Assembly: GCA_932521035.1 (NCBI GenBank)
Contig: OW051496.1
Span: 9,548,001 to 9,612,000, forward strand
From: Oscheius dolichura
Lineage: Eukaryota; Nematoda; Chromadorea; Rhabditida; Rhabditidae
Length of the DNA: 64,000 nt
Direction: 5' to 3'
Below the pieces are notes generated by a model. It saw only the letters and a list, made by a program, of their open reading frames with translations, did not search any database and was not told the DNA's origin. This document shows positions 11,360 through 22,966 of the stretch, in pieces. Each line of letters starts with the position of its first letter. Within the stretch, counting starts at the first letter, position 1. The position numbers and the translations under genes are program-made.

Positions 11360-14300
11360 TTTTAGGGGGAGGAGGAGAATAGGGGGGTTGAAGGGGGAGG
11401 GCCAACCGAACTGACTGTGCCGTTAGCGTAGAGAGTGAGAGACGGCAGAGAGAAGGCAGGAGAGATGGGGGGTAGGCCCGATCTGCGTCTCCGCTCAGTT
11501 AACAGTCACTCCGCCCCAGAGTCCTGTACGCTCTCTCCCAGCGATGTGCGCTCTCTGTCAGGAGAGGAGCCCGAAGACAGAGGTGTGAAGGACGGTAGCC
11601 GTGTGTCGCCAGCCGAGGGGGCCTGAAAACCTACTGTAAGTGGTCAAAGGAGCGGGAGGAGAGAGAAGAGAAGACGGACAGAGAGAGAGAGAGTGCGAGT
11701 GCAAGGGGCAGGGAGAAAGTCGTACCAGGCACGGAAGTTCTTCTCTTACAATCAAACAGGGAGGGGTGGTTAGGGAGAGAGACCGGGCAGGTGAAGGAGA
11801 GAAAGCTCTTCGGGAGAGCGTCTGCCCGTCCTCCTCTCTTCGCTGGTGGTGCTTGCTTAGGCTGCTGCCAACCGGCGACAAAAAACCTGTCACAGCTACG
11901 CAACTTGCGCACCAAACATGCACTATTAGATGGCCCTCGGGGGAGGCGAGGATCACCCCCTCAGGGCATATACAGCAGAAGAAAAACGAGTTCCAGGAAG
12001 AGGGAAACAGCCCTGTAATGAAAGGGAAGGCCGGGATAAAAAATGGCGCGGGATCAAAATTTCAGTAGCCGACACCGTATCTCCCTTCACCTCCGCTCGC
12101 CTTCAAGGACAAAGCCCAGGTGAAATTTGTCTGTATGGAGATTGTTGACAGCTTGTCCACCGGTGGAAGACAAATAAGAGTAGAATTTGAATTATGGGAG
12201 AGGAGGAGGCAGAGATCTCTAGAGAGAGGAGAAGAGTGCGCCCTGTATAAGGGTTCGATCTCGATCTCTGCTGTAAAAACTGAAAATCTCGGAGAGAAAT
12301 CTTCTTCTTCTCCTTTTGATTTTCATTTCGTTACGCAATAGCCGTTCGGCTTAGGTTCTTACGTCAGAGTCTCTGACGGTCAGACTGTAAACAGTTTCTG
12401 GATAGAGATTCCGATTTTGGTTGGAAATTTTCAAGAGCAGTACGGAGGTCTTAAAACGATCCTATGCGCAGAAATATGGAGATCAATCATATTGCCAAAG
12501 GTGTGATTTCGTTACAGGACTTCTTACATCACTAGGTTCCCTACATTATTTTAAACGATGGCACAAGGATCTTATTGGGATATCTGTACCGTATTCGCTC
12601 CATTCTTCCATCTTGGGAAGACCCTGCGCGTCAAAAGTCTTTGTCGACCAAGGAAGGCAATTTCCTGGAATACAGAGAAGGGAATTCGTTTCGGGACCAT
12701 CACTAGATCATTTAAGAGGCTCCCTACCGTATGCCTGGTTAAAGTCGACTTGGAGATTGTCCCAGATATAAATCCAGGCCCCTAGGGACTACCAGCGGAT
12801 CAGAGCCGAGCCTGCCCATTCTTGCGGAGGACCACAGTGACTAATTTTTTGACTCATCATCTCTTTTTTTCTGTACTTTTCTTATAAATTAGATGAACTG
12901 CTGACGTCGGCATTACAACACTGTGTGTTAGAAATGGTCCGCTCAGCAGTATCATTTCAGGACAGTAAAGACTGATTTTTGAAAAGTTGGAAAGGGAGTG
13001 GCTCTCGATTGTTTCCAGTTGATCTACAAAGTCCCCTGCCATTTTCAGATAGCTAGCTGTAGAAAAGCTACAGAGCGGAGCGGAGCGCCTCATTGGCCAG
13101 GGAGACACAGCAAACACAACAAGAGAGCGGCAGGGGAGGGGAGGGGTGGAAGCTGGGGGCGGCTAGCTAGAAAAAAATGGTACGAAGGGTGGAAGAAATA
13201 TACTATGCCCCCAAGCAGTCCATAGAGCAGGGTACCCATTATATTTTGGGAGAGGGGCAAGGGTCTAGAAGATCATCTCCCCCTTGCGTCAAAATACAAT
13301 TTTCCTTCTGAGACATTCCCCCGAATTCCAACAAACAGGGTGCTGGAGTTGTTTGTAAGATTATTTTCTCTCAAAGATCAATCGTAACACTCTGAGGGGG
13401 AGAGAAAAACTCGCGTCTTGACCCACGGTGGTGTGGAGGAGATTGCTATCTGCTGTCGAAAGCATGGAAGGCGCGGGCGGCAGAGGGCAGCTTTTTTTTG
13501 AATTTTTCAAAAAATAACAAACACATTGGTAAAAGGGTCTAAAAAACGTAAACATTGAAAATACGAGGATGGGAAGGGATGGCAATACCTAGGAGAGGAT
13601 GCCCCCGTCCTAAGCCCTCCTATGAGTCAGGGTTTACCCCCTTACCTGTTTTCTACGAGTCAGCCATCACCATCACCCTCGTCGTGTTATCATTGAACTG
13701 TACCCCGGCGAGTGTGTGATCTTCCCCCCTGAACTGGAACCCCCCTAATTCAAGTCCTTGAAGTCCTCGTTTTGGCATTGACGCCTCGTCCTTGCCTCTT
13801 ATCAACGTCCTTCCCTTCCCTTCTCAGTCGTCCTTTGCCTGTCGTCTTCGTCAGTCCTCTACCTAATATTTCTCTTTCTCTCTCTACACTTTAAACCTAT
13901 TCTATTCTTTTATATGCCTCTATTTTTATCTAGAATGTTTTAAATTTCCCGGCAACAAGGACTGTGGCGAGTTTTACTGATTTTACGATAAAAATCACCC
14001 CTATTGCCCATTTCTTGCCTTTTCCTTTTAAAAGAAACTAGGATTAGACAAAAATACTATAAATGGTAGGGTTATGGTACCAATTCCGGCGGAATTCCCA
14101 GAAGCCGGGCGCAAAATGCTTTTGGCGGCACAGATGAGATCTCATAGGGGCGAAAGATGATAGATGATGCCTGTCACCCTCATTTCTGTCACTTTTTTGT
14201 ACTGGGGCCACACTAACGTTAATCGAGGGCACACTAGCAAAAACAATAGCCTTATAAGAAAGAAATAGTCAATTTAGCCGAAAAGCAAGGAAAATGAATA

Positions 14301-17300
14301 CAGTAACCTAACTAAGAGGACCACCAAGGGGGGTGTCTGCTAAATCCACCCAGGACCCAAATTTTTCAATCTTTTCGACTGCCAGATGAATAGGAAATAT
14401 TGTTTAGATACAGTACTACTGTAATCTCATCCTTATTCGTTACTAGATTTCTCAATTGGAGCGGGTTGAGCCAAGAATTCGGGAGCTGTTCCTGCCCAGC
14501 TCATTTTGGAGCTCAGCTCACCGCGCTCCCGGCATTCCACCAAATAGAACATCCCGTTAAATAATTAAAGGTCTAAAAGGTATATAATATACCCGTCTCC
14601 CTTTAATATTTAACAAAAAGTAATCAGGACCTACTCCTAAGAGGATAGGACTGTGGCCAGTTTCCTTCCCTCTTCCTTTTTCTATTAACCACCCTATCAT
14701 TATTTACAAAAATTAATGACAAATTGACGTCTTCGTCTTCTTTTCGAGACCCTAGAATCAATATTTCTACAGACTGACACTCTTCCCTTTAGCAAATGAG
14801 TGCGTTGCACTTCTCTCCGCTTGTTAGGAACTCCCCCCTTCCCGTCCCCTCCCACCCAAGGTCAAGTACAGCCCTTTTCTTCCCTTTAGGGTAAGGGCAC
14901 ACACAAATGTATTTTTTTAAAGAATAGAAACTAAAAAAAGTGAAGATGATCTACAGAAAAAAAGGGTGGCAGAGACTCTTCTTGTAAAAGGAGGGATTAT
15001 TGAACAAAATCAAAACCTGTTTCTGATAAACAGCATCGATCGCCCCACTTAACTCAAAGAAAAGGCAGGGCTGACGTGTGTCTGTTAGTGGCGGTGGTGG
15101 TGGACAGCTAAGAGCGGGAAAATTTGGAAGGGAGGCCATTAAAAAACATGGGGGCATTCTTTAAAAATACCACAACAAATATCCACAGAATTCATCGCCA
15201 TTCCTTCAAAAGGCCGCCTTCTTCCGCCCGATGGGCGGTTTTCTTCAAACTGCCGCTATTTTTCTTATTTTAAACAGTCTAGCAAAGTTTTTCCCCCTCC
15301 CTACTCGTTAATACAACTCCTAGAACCCTAGAAATTCCTTTATTTTGGTCCCGAAACGAATAGCACGCAAATAACCGAAGAATGACTAAACAAGGGGCGC
15401 AATGGCATATCCACTGGATTCTTTCTTTCTCTCCCCATTTTCTAGACGAAATTTTTGAATAAAATATTGTGACAAGAACTTGGGAACCTGGTAATTAGGC
15501 TCTTGAAACGAATAGTACACAATTTACAGTAGAATGGGTCAGTGAAGCCCGCCCAATTCCTTGTTAGGACCATTTCTCTCTTGGAGGCTAAAATCAATAG
15601 ATTTATTTCACGTTTTAGCACTTTTTTTAGAAGATAACTAGGTTCACTATGGACACTACAGTGTCCTCCCTTGATAAATATTGATTTTCTTAAGAAATAA
15701 TGACGAAATCTGAACCAGGAAGCCATCAATGATGGGTAGGGCGGGGTGCCTGGCTTGACTGTGGAGAAGGCAAGGAATACTCGTTGCCTCCAGGCGGAAA
15801 GCCCCCGGAAAACTTTACACAGTGTAAAGTGGTGCGGGGCGAAGAAGGGGGAGGCGAAGAAAATAAAAGGTAGGGCAAAATTTCCCTCTTTACAGGGAGC
15901 GGAATTCCGCCCGCGACTGGCACCGGTTCGTCGTCGGGGGGCCCAGCCACTCGCACACATAGAAACACAGCCACGCTCTAAACGAGAAGGCTGGGGGAAG
16001 GAAGGGAAAGGTGTGTTTCACTTATATGGCAGGCAGGAGGATGGTGACTGGCCGGCTGGCAGGTGTGAGGCTGTACTTGGGGGAGATGGTTTAGGAGACC
16101 GGGGGGAAAGAGGATTACGGTAGGAGGGGGTAATCGGACAGGGGGCCAGCCAGGACAGTTTGTCATCTTTTAGGAGGGGCCTGATGATATCTCTCGGGAT
16201 CATATACAAGAGACGATGATTAATTATAGAGACACTGCCAGGGGAGCCAGCGGTGGTGCAACTAATTACTACCTGTATTGATGAGAAAGGGCAAGGAGCG
16301 GGAGGGAGGGCAGCGGAGGGCTAGGGACCAAATATAGAAAAGTGGAGACAAGATACACCTAGTTGTTATTGGAAAATGGGGGGAAAACGGAACGGGTATC
16401 AAAATGGTGGACAGAGAGAGAAAAAAGAGGTTCCAGGTTGACAGTTGTTGTTATCCTGAAATATACGTGGACGACGACGTCGGCGCCGCGTATCAGAAAC
16501 GATTTGGGAGTCGGAAATGGAGTGGAGAAGAAAAAGGAAGAAAGGTTTCGAAAACATATTGGAAGGAAGTTTCTGCGACTAAAGGGGAGAGAAAAGAGGA
16601 AAACTTGGACTTTTAACCCAAGCAGTCCAATTACAAGTATTCATAAGGAATCTCTGATACTTTTAATAGTTTTTAAACTTTTTCAAAGCTTCTTTTACAG
16701 TAGGAAGGAAGCTAAGAAAGTGCCGAAAACTCCAATAGGGACGAGGCAGGCCTGGTGATTCAGAGAAGGCTCTGCTCTAGAAGTGATCGCCTTTCCTGTG
16801 GAAACGTTGAAATTTTGACCGCTACTTTCCAATAACTGTATTGATTAAAGGAGTTTCCGGTTAAGGAGGTCCCGGAAGTCAATTTTATTAGGAAAAAGTA
16901 GCCAAGGAAGTTTGGCGGCGGTTCAAATTCATTCTAAATTGGGTTCTCTTGTCTTGTTTTGAAGATATGCTCCCGGACTGAGGAAGAAATCTCTGCCAAG
17001 TATTCGTTTTTTTTAAAAGAAATCCCTCGATTTTCCACTATTCTTTGAAGCGAAACATATCGACAACTGTATCGATTATATAGACGGGTAGAAAAGAAAA
17101 ATGACAACTAGAGTAAATCATAGATCATGGTTGGGTACCTCGTGGAGGGTAAAAATGACTGTGGGAAAGTATGCCAATAATTAAAATACAGGGAAGTGTG
17201 CCTATAGAAGAAGGTGCTTTTCCTTTTTCGATTAGAAAGGAATTTCCAATTGAAATGGGAGAAAATTGGACTGGAGAAATAGACCTTTAAATGGGCAGGA

Positions 17301-18046
17301 GGGTGTAAAAGAAACAGGTAGTTGACTCATTCCGGTGGTTGAGGCCTTCCCGGCTTCAAAAGGGGAATATTGATCAATATTTTTGGCTTAAAAAAGAGTT
17401 GTTAAGATGGATAAAAACGATATAAACTTCATGACGACGACGACGATATGTTAGTGTTGAGGGGGTGGTGAATATGTGAGCGGTAGAGTGGACGGCGGCA
17501 GCCAGATACGCGGGAAAGAAAAAGTTGCAAAACGAGGCGTCTTCTACCAGGGAGAGGAGAGAGAAGAGAGGCGCCGAGAGAGACGGCCAGGGAGACGACT
17601 GTCGCTGACGGCACACCGCTACAATTCAGCCATTTTTCTCTCTAATCTTCTTCTTTTTTCCGGACCTTTTTAACCTAATTTTTCTCTTCTTTTGTGCAAA
17701 AGAGAGAGAGAGAGAGACCCTCCTGTTGTAATTCCATAGATCTAGGTCGTTCACGTGAATGGAAGACCCGATTTTTTACACAGGTAAGGGAGGAATCAAA
17801 GGTTCTTTTTTCTCAGTAGTCCCAGTTTTTTTGGGGGTTTTAAACCGAAATCTCGGCTTTTTGACCCAGAAATTGGGGTTCCAGCCATTTTTAATCCATT
17901 TTAAAGGGTAGACAGTTTAATTCCATCTGAACTTATCTGCCATGGCTATTAGATTACTGTAACTGTAACAGGAAGCAATTTTAACCGCTGGGTTCTACAA
18001 CGAATGCTTGATTTCAAGTTTTCAACGCCTCAAGAACCCGAAAAAT

Positions 18047-18200
18047 GGCTTGGTCCTCGACTGTCCGACCCCCTGCAACCGTAAAGTCTCGGCAGGAGGA
18101 TCGTCTTTATTCAAAGTAATTACAAAACGGTGACGCCTTTATACCTTCGCATTGCCGAAACTTTACGGGTGCAGGGAATAGGACTATTGAGAACCGAGCC
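18047..18200. repeat. PAL-A foldback repeat
   Basis: Near-complete intergenic copy with outer arms (GGTCCTCGA... / ...GAACCGAGCC) and the inner CACCCGTAAAGTCTCGGCA-type arms. A half-arm lies close by at 18316-18340. Confidence 0.85.
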
Positions 18201-18315
18201 AGGAAATAGAGAATAGATTAAAATTGCCACAAAATTGTTAAATTCTAAGCCATATTTTTAAAATTATGACAAGAAGGAGAGAAAATCTTCTCGCCAATGG
18301 ATAACAGGAGATTTA

Positions 18316-18340
18316 GATGCCGAGACTGTACGGGTGCGGC
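18316..18340. repeat. PAL-A half-arm (solo)
   Basis: Single inner arm reading ATGCCGAGACTGTACGGGTG, without a partner arm. Confidence 0.6.
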
Positions 18341-19359
18341 TGAACAGAAAAATATTGACAAGCGCCTCAAAAATGAGAGAATTTCTCTTCGAAACAGTTT
18401 CCCGACCCATTTAAACAGGTTACTTTTGTAATTTTTCCCCCAGCGTGGCACTCTAAACCTCCTCTTTAAATGGGTAAAGACCTAAATTGTTCACGTTCCC
18501 TTCTCGTCACTCTCGTAGTTCTTAATGGCTGTGTTCCAAGTGTTCGTTTGTCTTTCCCGTCTCCATTTTGGTAGTACAGAAATTGAGAGTAGATTGACCT
18601 TGGCTGGATGGCATCCATCCACCCCCGGGTCTAACCTATGATTATCCACTCGAGACCTGCCGGAATTCGGTAGGGGTAGGGGTCAAGATGGGGGATTTCC
18701 TCTTTATTATTCGTTTTTAGGATCTCCCCGTTATTATACCATAAAAACGAGTGGGGGGAGTCAAGGTTACTGTAGTGAGCATTTGTTTATTTTTCCCGGG
18801 AAAGGGGAGATAGGGAGAGGGTACAGTAGGCTCACTCTTCTTTTTTTTGGCAAAAGGGAAAATCCCTGACGAATCGCGGCTAGATCTGCCCCTCTTCCTT
18901 TAGCCTAGCTTGGCGGCGAAAACTTGAAATTATGCAACTTGCGGCGGCCACCGGATAGTGGCGACGGCGGCGTCGGCAGCGGCTGAAGGAGGGAGAGGCG
19001 CCAAAACAAGCAACAACAAGACACATTTCGAACAAGATGACGACGAGGAGGAGAAGAAAGCCGGTCACATAAAAATAACATAGATAAGTAAATAGGAGGA
19101 GGAGGAAAACATCAGTGGATGGGACTGTCGTACCTGGAGGAAAAGGGTTTAAAGGAAGGAAAAAGATGAAATATACAGGTTCCAGAAGGGGCGAAAGCGG
19201 GAAGAAAAAGAGGAAGCTGAAACATATGGAGAGGAGAGAGGGAAGTTTGGGAAGTTCCAGGTTTAGGGCAGACAGAATGAGGAAATGACCCCTCTAGAGC
19301 ATGGATAAGCTTCAAAAGGCCGCAGGAGCATAAAACTGGGAATTTGGGAAAAGTGAGCC

Positions 19360-19386
19360 CCACCCGTACAGTCTCGGCAGCTGAAT
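19360..19386. repeat. PAL-A half-arm (solo)
   Basis: Reads CCCACCCGTACAGTCTCGGC; no opposite arm is seen nearby. A long open frame (19344-19862) starts on it but lacks protein-like character. Confidence 0.6.
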
Positions 19387-20699
19387 GTTTTGACCACTTT
19401 CAACATACAGTATTTTGTTCAAAGGATTCGTCTCTATCGAAATTTATGAAAGGCTCAAATAGCCTGCCCGCCGTCTTTCCGGCTTCATGCTCGCCTTCAA
19501 AGGCGTGGCATTTTGAAAATTTCAGGAGAGACCTGGGAAATCCTCTCATATCGTACTGTAGAAATACTACACAATGGATACATTTACTGGAATACAATAT
19601 CGGAGAGTTTAAGAAACTTCTGCTCGCTGTTTACTCGGGGGATCCAGAGCTGAGCAAGTCCAAAAGCAACGCGAGCTACTGTAGTCCTAGTCAATGGATT
19701 TTCCGGAAACATCGTTACATTTGGGAAGCGGAGAGGATTTTAAAGGGCACCGGGAACTGTTTTAGCAAAAAAAACGAAATATCTTGGAGCCAGCCGGAAA
19801 CCCGAACCGCGATCTCCGGGGGAATCCCTGGATACGGTTATCTTCTCTGTTCTTCCAATTGATTCGTTCAAACAGCCAAAAACCCGCCTGATTTTTTTTT
19901 CAAAAAAGAGTGGGCTACCTATTGTATGGTTCTGTTTTCCCCGTGCTGCACTTTCCCATGTGCCTTTTACAGTCGTCGTTTACGGGTGGTTGCTCTTCTT
20001 CCAATGCTAATGGCGCCACCGGGGGGAGGCTGTAAGGCACTGTCTCTCGCATGCCAATTAGGCTGGGGGGATTATGATTATTAGGAAGGGGGATCAGTTC
20101 TCTGTTTTTTAAAGGGTGGGGGCAGTTTAAAAAAAAATAAGGAAAAGACAGGCGCCACCTGCCAAGATGGGATAGCAGCAGGTGGCGGGGATGCGATGTT
20201 TCCTCTCTCCCGTCTAGATATCCAGCTTGGAAACATGGAAAGAGCGAAAGTGGAACAATTCGTCGTCTCTCTCTCCCCCCTAGCCCTCTCCAAACCTGTA
20301 TTCCATTTAGCCGCTTCACTCCTTTTCTGCCGCGACGAGGCGGGCAGCAGGCAGCCTAGGCTCGATCTCTCTTCCCACCTCGGCGAGGTGCAGGTGGCTG
20401 GGGGGAGAGAGAGAAACCAGTTCGAAAAACGAGAAGAAAGAAGACTACAAAAAGGGGGACGCTCAAGGGAGGAAGGAAAAGGTGGCAGACAGGAGTGGCT
20501 GGGAGAGATTACCAAAAGATGAACGCACGCGGGTTTTTGGAAGGCTGGCTGGGGGAAAGCCCGCGGAGAAAGGAAAAGACAAGAAAAGAGAGAAGCCAGA
20601 AGTGGGAGAGATCTTCGTCAGTGAAAGGGAAAAAAATCAGGGAGGAGATTTGAAAAATATGGACTAGAAGAAGAGGAACCGGGGCTGAGTGGAGGCCGC

Positions 20700-20808
20700 G
20701 CCCGCACCCGTAAAGTCTCGGCAACTGAAACCTCTTTTACTGGGCGTGCTACAAAGCCGCCGCGCCTTTATCTTCTTCAAGCTGCCGAGACTTTATGGGT
20801 GGGGGAAA
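20700..20808. repeat. PAL-A foldback repeat, short subfamily
   Basis: About 110-bp variant lacking the outer arms. The inside carries an ACTGGGCG...GCTACAAAG core shared with the copies at 21238 and 21526, unlike the TATAAAGGCG core of the longer subfamily. Confidence 0.8.
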
Positions 20809-20864
20809 CGCCACCTAATTGGAATTAGACCTGTTTTTCTGTAGAATAATCCGGGATTAATTAA

Positions 20865-21155
20865 ATGCAACTTCCGGCCCATTCATTCTACTCGATGGCT
20901 GTGGACAAGGACCAGCTGAAGAAGGAGATCTCGGCATTCGCCCTCCTTACTGGAGCAAAGCCGTATGCTCGACTTCTGATGGAGGAGATCGGCGATTTGG
21001 AAGAAGAAAATGAACGCCTGAGCGAGAAAGTGGAGGAACTTCAACAGCAGTTGAAGAACGAGAAGAGGAAGAACAGGATGCTACAGAAGAAGCTGGCAGA
21101 GGAACAGAAGACGAAGAAGACGCCCCTCCGCAAAAACCGAACCACAAGACAATAA
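20865..21155 (+). CDS. Small coiled-coil protein, function unknown
   Basis: Single-exon ORF of 96 aa; the real start may be the second Met at 20895. From about residue 42 it is a strongly charged heptad-like coiled coil (EIGDLEEENERLSEKVEEL and on), ending in a basic tail rich in K and R. The stop codon lies within CAATAAAG, which also supplies an AATAAA polyadenylation signal. Two PAL-A short-subfamily copies bracket it at 20700-20808 and 21238-21346. I do not recognise a family. Charged-residue bias and the polyA signal favour a real gene, but a chance frame is possible. Confidence 0.5.
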   Translation: MQLPAHSFYSMAVDKDQLKKEISAFALLTGAKPYARLLMEEIGDLEEENERLSEKVEELQQQLKNEKRKNRMLQKKLAEEQKTKKTPLRKNRTTRQ

Positions 21156-21237
21156 AGATTAGCTCGAATTTTGTACTTCATTCGGATTCTTTACAATTTT
21201 ATCACAGGCAGCCGTAAGACTAACCGTTCTACTCGAG

Positions 21238-21346
21238 CACCCGCACCCATAAAGTCTCGGCAGTACGTTGGATAGGAAGTTGAGGCTGTTTTGTAGCGCG
21301 CCAGTAAAAGAGAATTCAACTGCCGAGATTTAAAGGGTGCGGGAGC
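21238..21346. repeat. PAL-A foldback repeat, short subfamily
   Basis: Arms CACCCATAAAGTCTCGGCAG and an inverse partner ending in GGGTGCGGG, with the GTAGCGCGCCAGTAAAAGAG core. Confidence 0.8.
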
Positions 21347-21525
21347 ACGCGCCCTGGCTAGTTACTTTCCGACCTCAGGAACCTTTTCTACCGGAATCAG
21401 GATGGCTAGTCCTCTTTAGAGGCTTCCCAGCTCCATGGGCAATTCCATAAAAAGCTAGTGAAGACCCTAGAATGAGCACCGGCTCGCGGGTACTGTCTAC
21501 GAAGACTTGGTAGCCTTTTCCCTCG

Positions 21526-21640
21526 CACCCGCACCCGTAAACTATCGGCAGCACGGAGCATACGAAGAAGAGAGGCAGATTTGTAGCGCGCCCAGTAACA
21601 GAGAATTCAGCTGCCGAGATTTTACGGGTGTGGATGCGGG
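21526..21640. repeat. PAL-A foldback repeat, short subfamily
   Basis: Same subfamily as the two preceding copies; the core reads GTAGCGCGCCCAGTAACAGA. Three such copies fall within about 940 bp. Confidence 0.8.
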
Positions 21641-22539
21641 CGAGAAATGCCATGGAGTCAAAAGGTTACGGTATCTTTTTCGTCGCTTTTTTCCCCTTGT
21701 TCCTACCGTTTAATATCAAGTACTCGCTTCCTCTGCCCCCTATCCCCACAATTGATTGCATAACTACCATTTCCCAGGTAGAATTGCTTTGTCGGCGGCG
21801 GTGGTTTGTTGTCCCATATCGCCTGTACAATTCCGGCTGCTCATTGCATGGCAATCGGTGGTAATCGAAGGCCCCCCGTTAATTGCTACCCTTCCGTTCT
21901 GTCCCCCTCTACAGTCTCCGAGCCGCAAAAGGGGAGACGAGGCCCGGCTGATTGACAGGCGGCACCGGGCGACAGGTAAAAAGGCAAAAGATGCCATCTT
22001 TATCTCCTCCGTGGGGCATAAAAACTAGTCAAAATTACAGGGGGCGATCCTTCTCCCAGTTTTTTTCCTGCCAAATTTTATTGGACGGCAAAAAGGGGAC
22101 AAAAAGGGGGAGAGAACCCGCTCCGGGGGCTGTCAGCAAGGCGCCAGGGAGAAAAAAAGAAACCGGATGGAAAAAATGACAGAGAGGGGAAGAGAATGAG
22201 GCGCGTAAGGAGGAGGGGGTCCTCTTCTCTTCTATCCTTCTCCATTGAGACCCCCTGAGCTTTGTAGGTGTGGAAGAGCCCCAAGCCGCCCTGTAATTAG
22301 AGAAAACATGAGCACCTCAGCACCCCCGGGTTGACCCTCTTTACAGGTCTATTCATAAGCCGGAGGAGGCAGGCGAGAGAGAGAGATGAGGAGATTCAAA
22401 TGAGAGGATAAACCCCGATAGCTGAGGATCTAACGGCTTTCTGGTCAAATATAAAATATCGAGCTGTTTGTCTCCTAGAACTTATTACCGACAGAGAGAA
22501 TGTGTGGAGGAACTAGACCTCCAAACGGTCCACGATTGT

Positions 22540-22676
22540 GTGATCCCCTGCACCCGTAAAGTCTCGGTAGGAGGATCATCCTTATTCAAAACTGCTACAA
22601 AACTGTGTCGCCTTTATACCATTGTCTTGCCGAGACTTTACGGGTACAGGGGATCGGGCTATCGAGGACCGAGCAG
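22540..22676. repeat. PAL-A foldback repeat
   Basis: Long-subfamily copy with TTATTCAAAACTGC and TTTATACC core and complete inner arms. It lies 3' of the aldo-keto reductase gene. Confidence 0.85.
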
Positions 22677-22966
22677 GAGGATACTGTCCCCATGAGCTAC
22701 TGTATCTTCCCTCTCTCCGAACTACAAAAATATAAAAATGGGGTAGTATGGAGCAGAAGGGGAAGAAATTAGAAGAAGAAATAATGAAAGCAGTGCGCAG
22801 ACAACAAAGTTTCGCTCTGCCTCTGTCTACCCCACATGTGCCAAACATTGTAAATCTCTCATTTCTTCTCTCTAGGTTGCTGGTTGTCATCTCCCTGCCA
22901 GATCTGTTTCAGCACCCTATTGACTTCAATATTATCGCCTTTTTAGTGAGTTGAAATGTTTATTGG

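Larger units (their letters stand above)
11360..20864. other. Long intergenic region upstream of nhr-25
   Basis: About 9.5 kb without a supportable gene. Sequence alternates between purine-rich and pyrimidine-rich stretches, which create many accidental long ORFs. It contains PAL-A copies near 18047, 18316, 19360 and 20700, scattered TACNGTA heptamers and an AG microsatellite near 17701. Since nhr-25 is transcribed away from here, this is its likely regulatory region; non-coding first exons may exist but cannot be located by reading. Confidence 0.5.

Noticed and set aside
12421-12785. Overlapping plus-strand frames of 75-116 codons
   Set aside because: Two frames compete over the same DNA and neither has protein-like periodicity or splice sites; retained only as non-coding upstream region.
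15442-15960. 172-codon open frame on the minus strand
   Set aside because: Low-complexity ends, aromatic-rich without domain character, overlapped by another frame on the other strand; likely chance in purine/pyrimidine-skewed DNA.
19344-19862. 172-codon open frame on the plus strand
   Set aside because: It starts on a PAL-A half-arm, has no recognisable domain and no splice or polyA context; composition looks like random GC-balanced DNA.
20081-20515. 144-codon minus-strand frame
   Set aside because: Proline/serine-rich translation of GA-rich DNA with a purine-rich complement; no supporting signals.
20700-21640. Regularly recurring short repeats suggestive of a CRISPR-like array
   Set aside because: The units are foldback elements with irregular spacing in a eukaryotic genome; no arrays of direct repeats with unique spacers.
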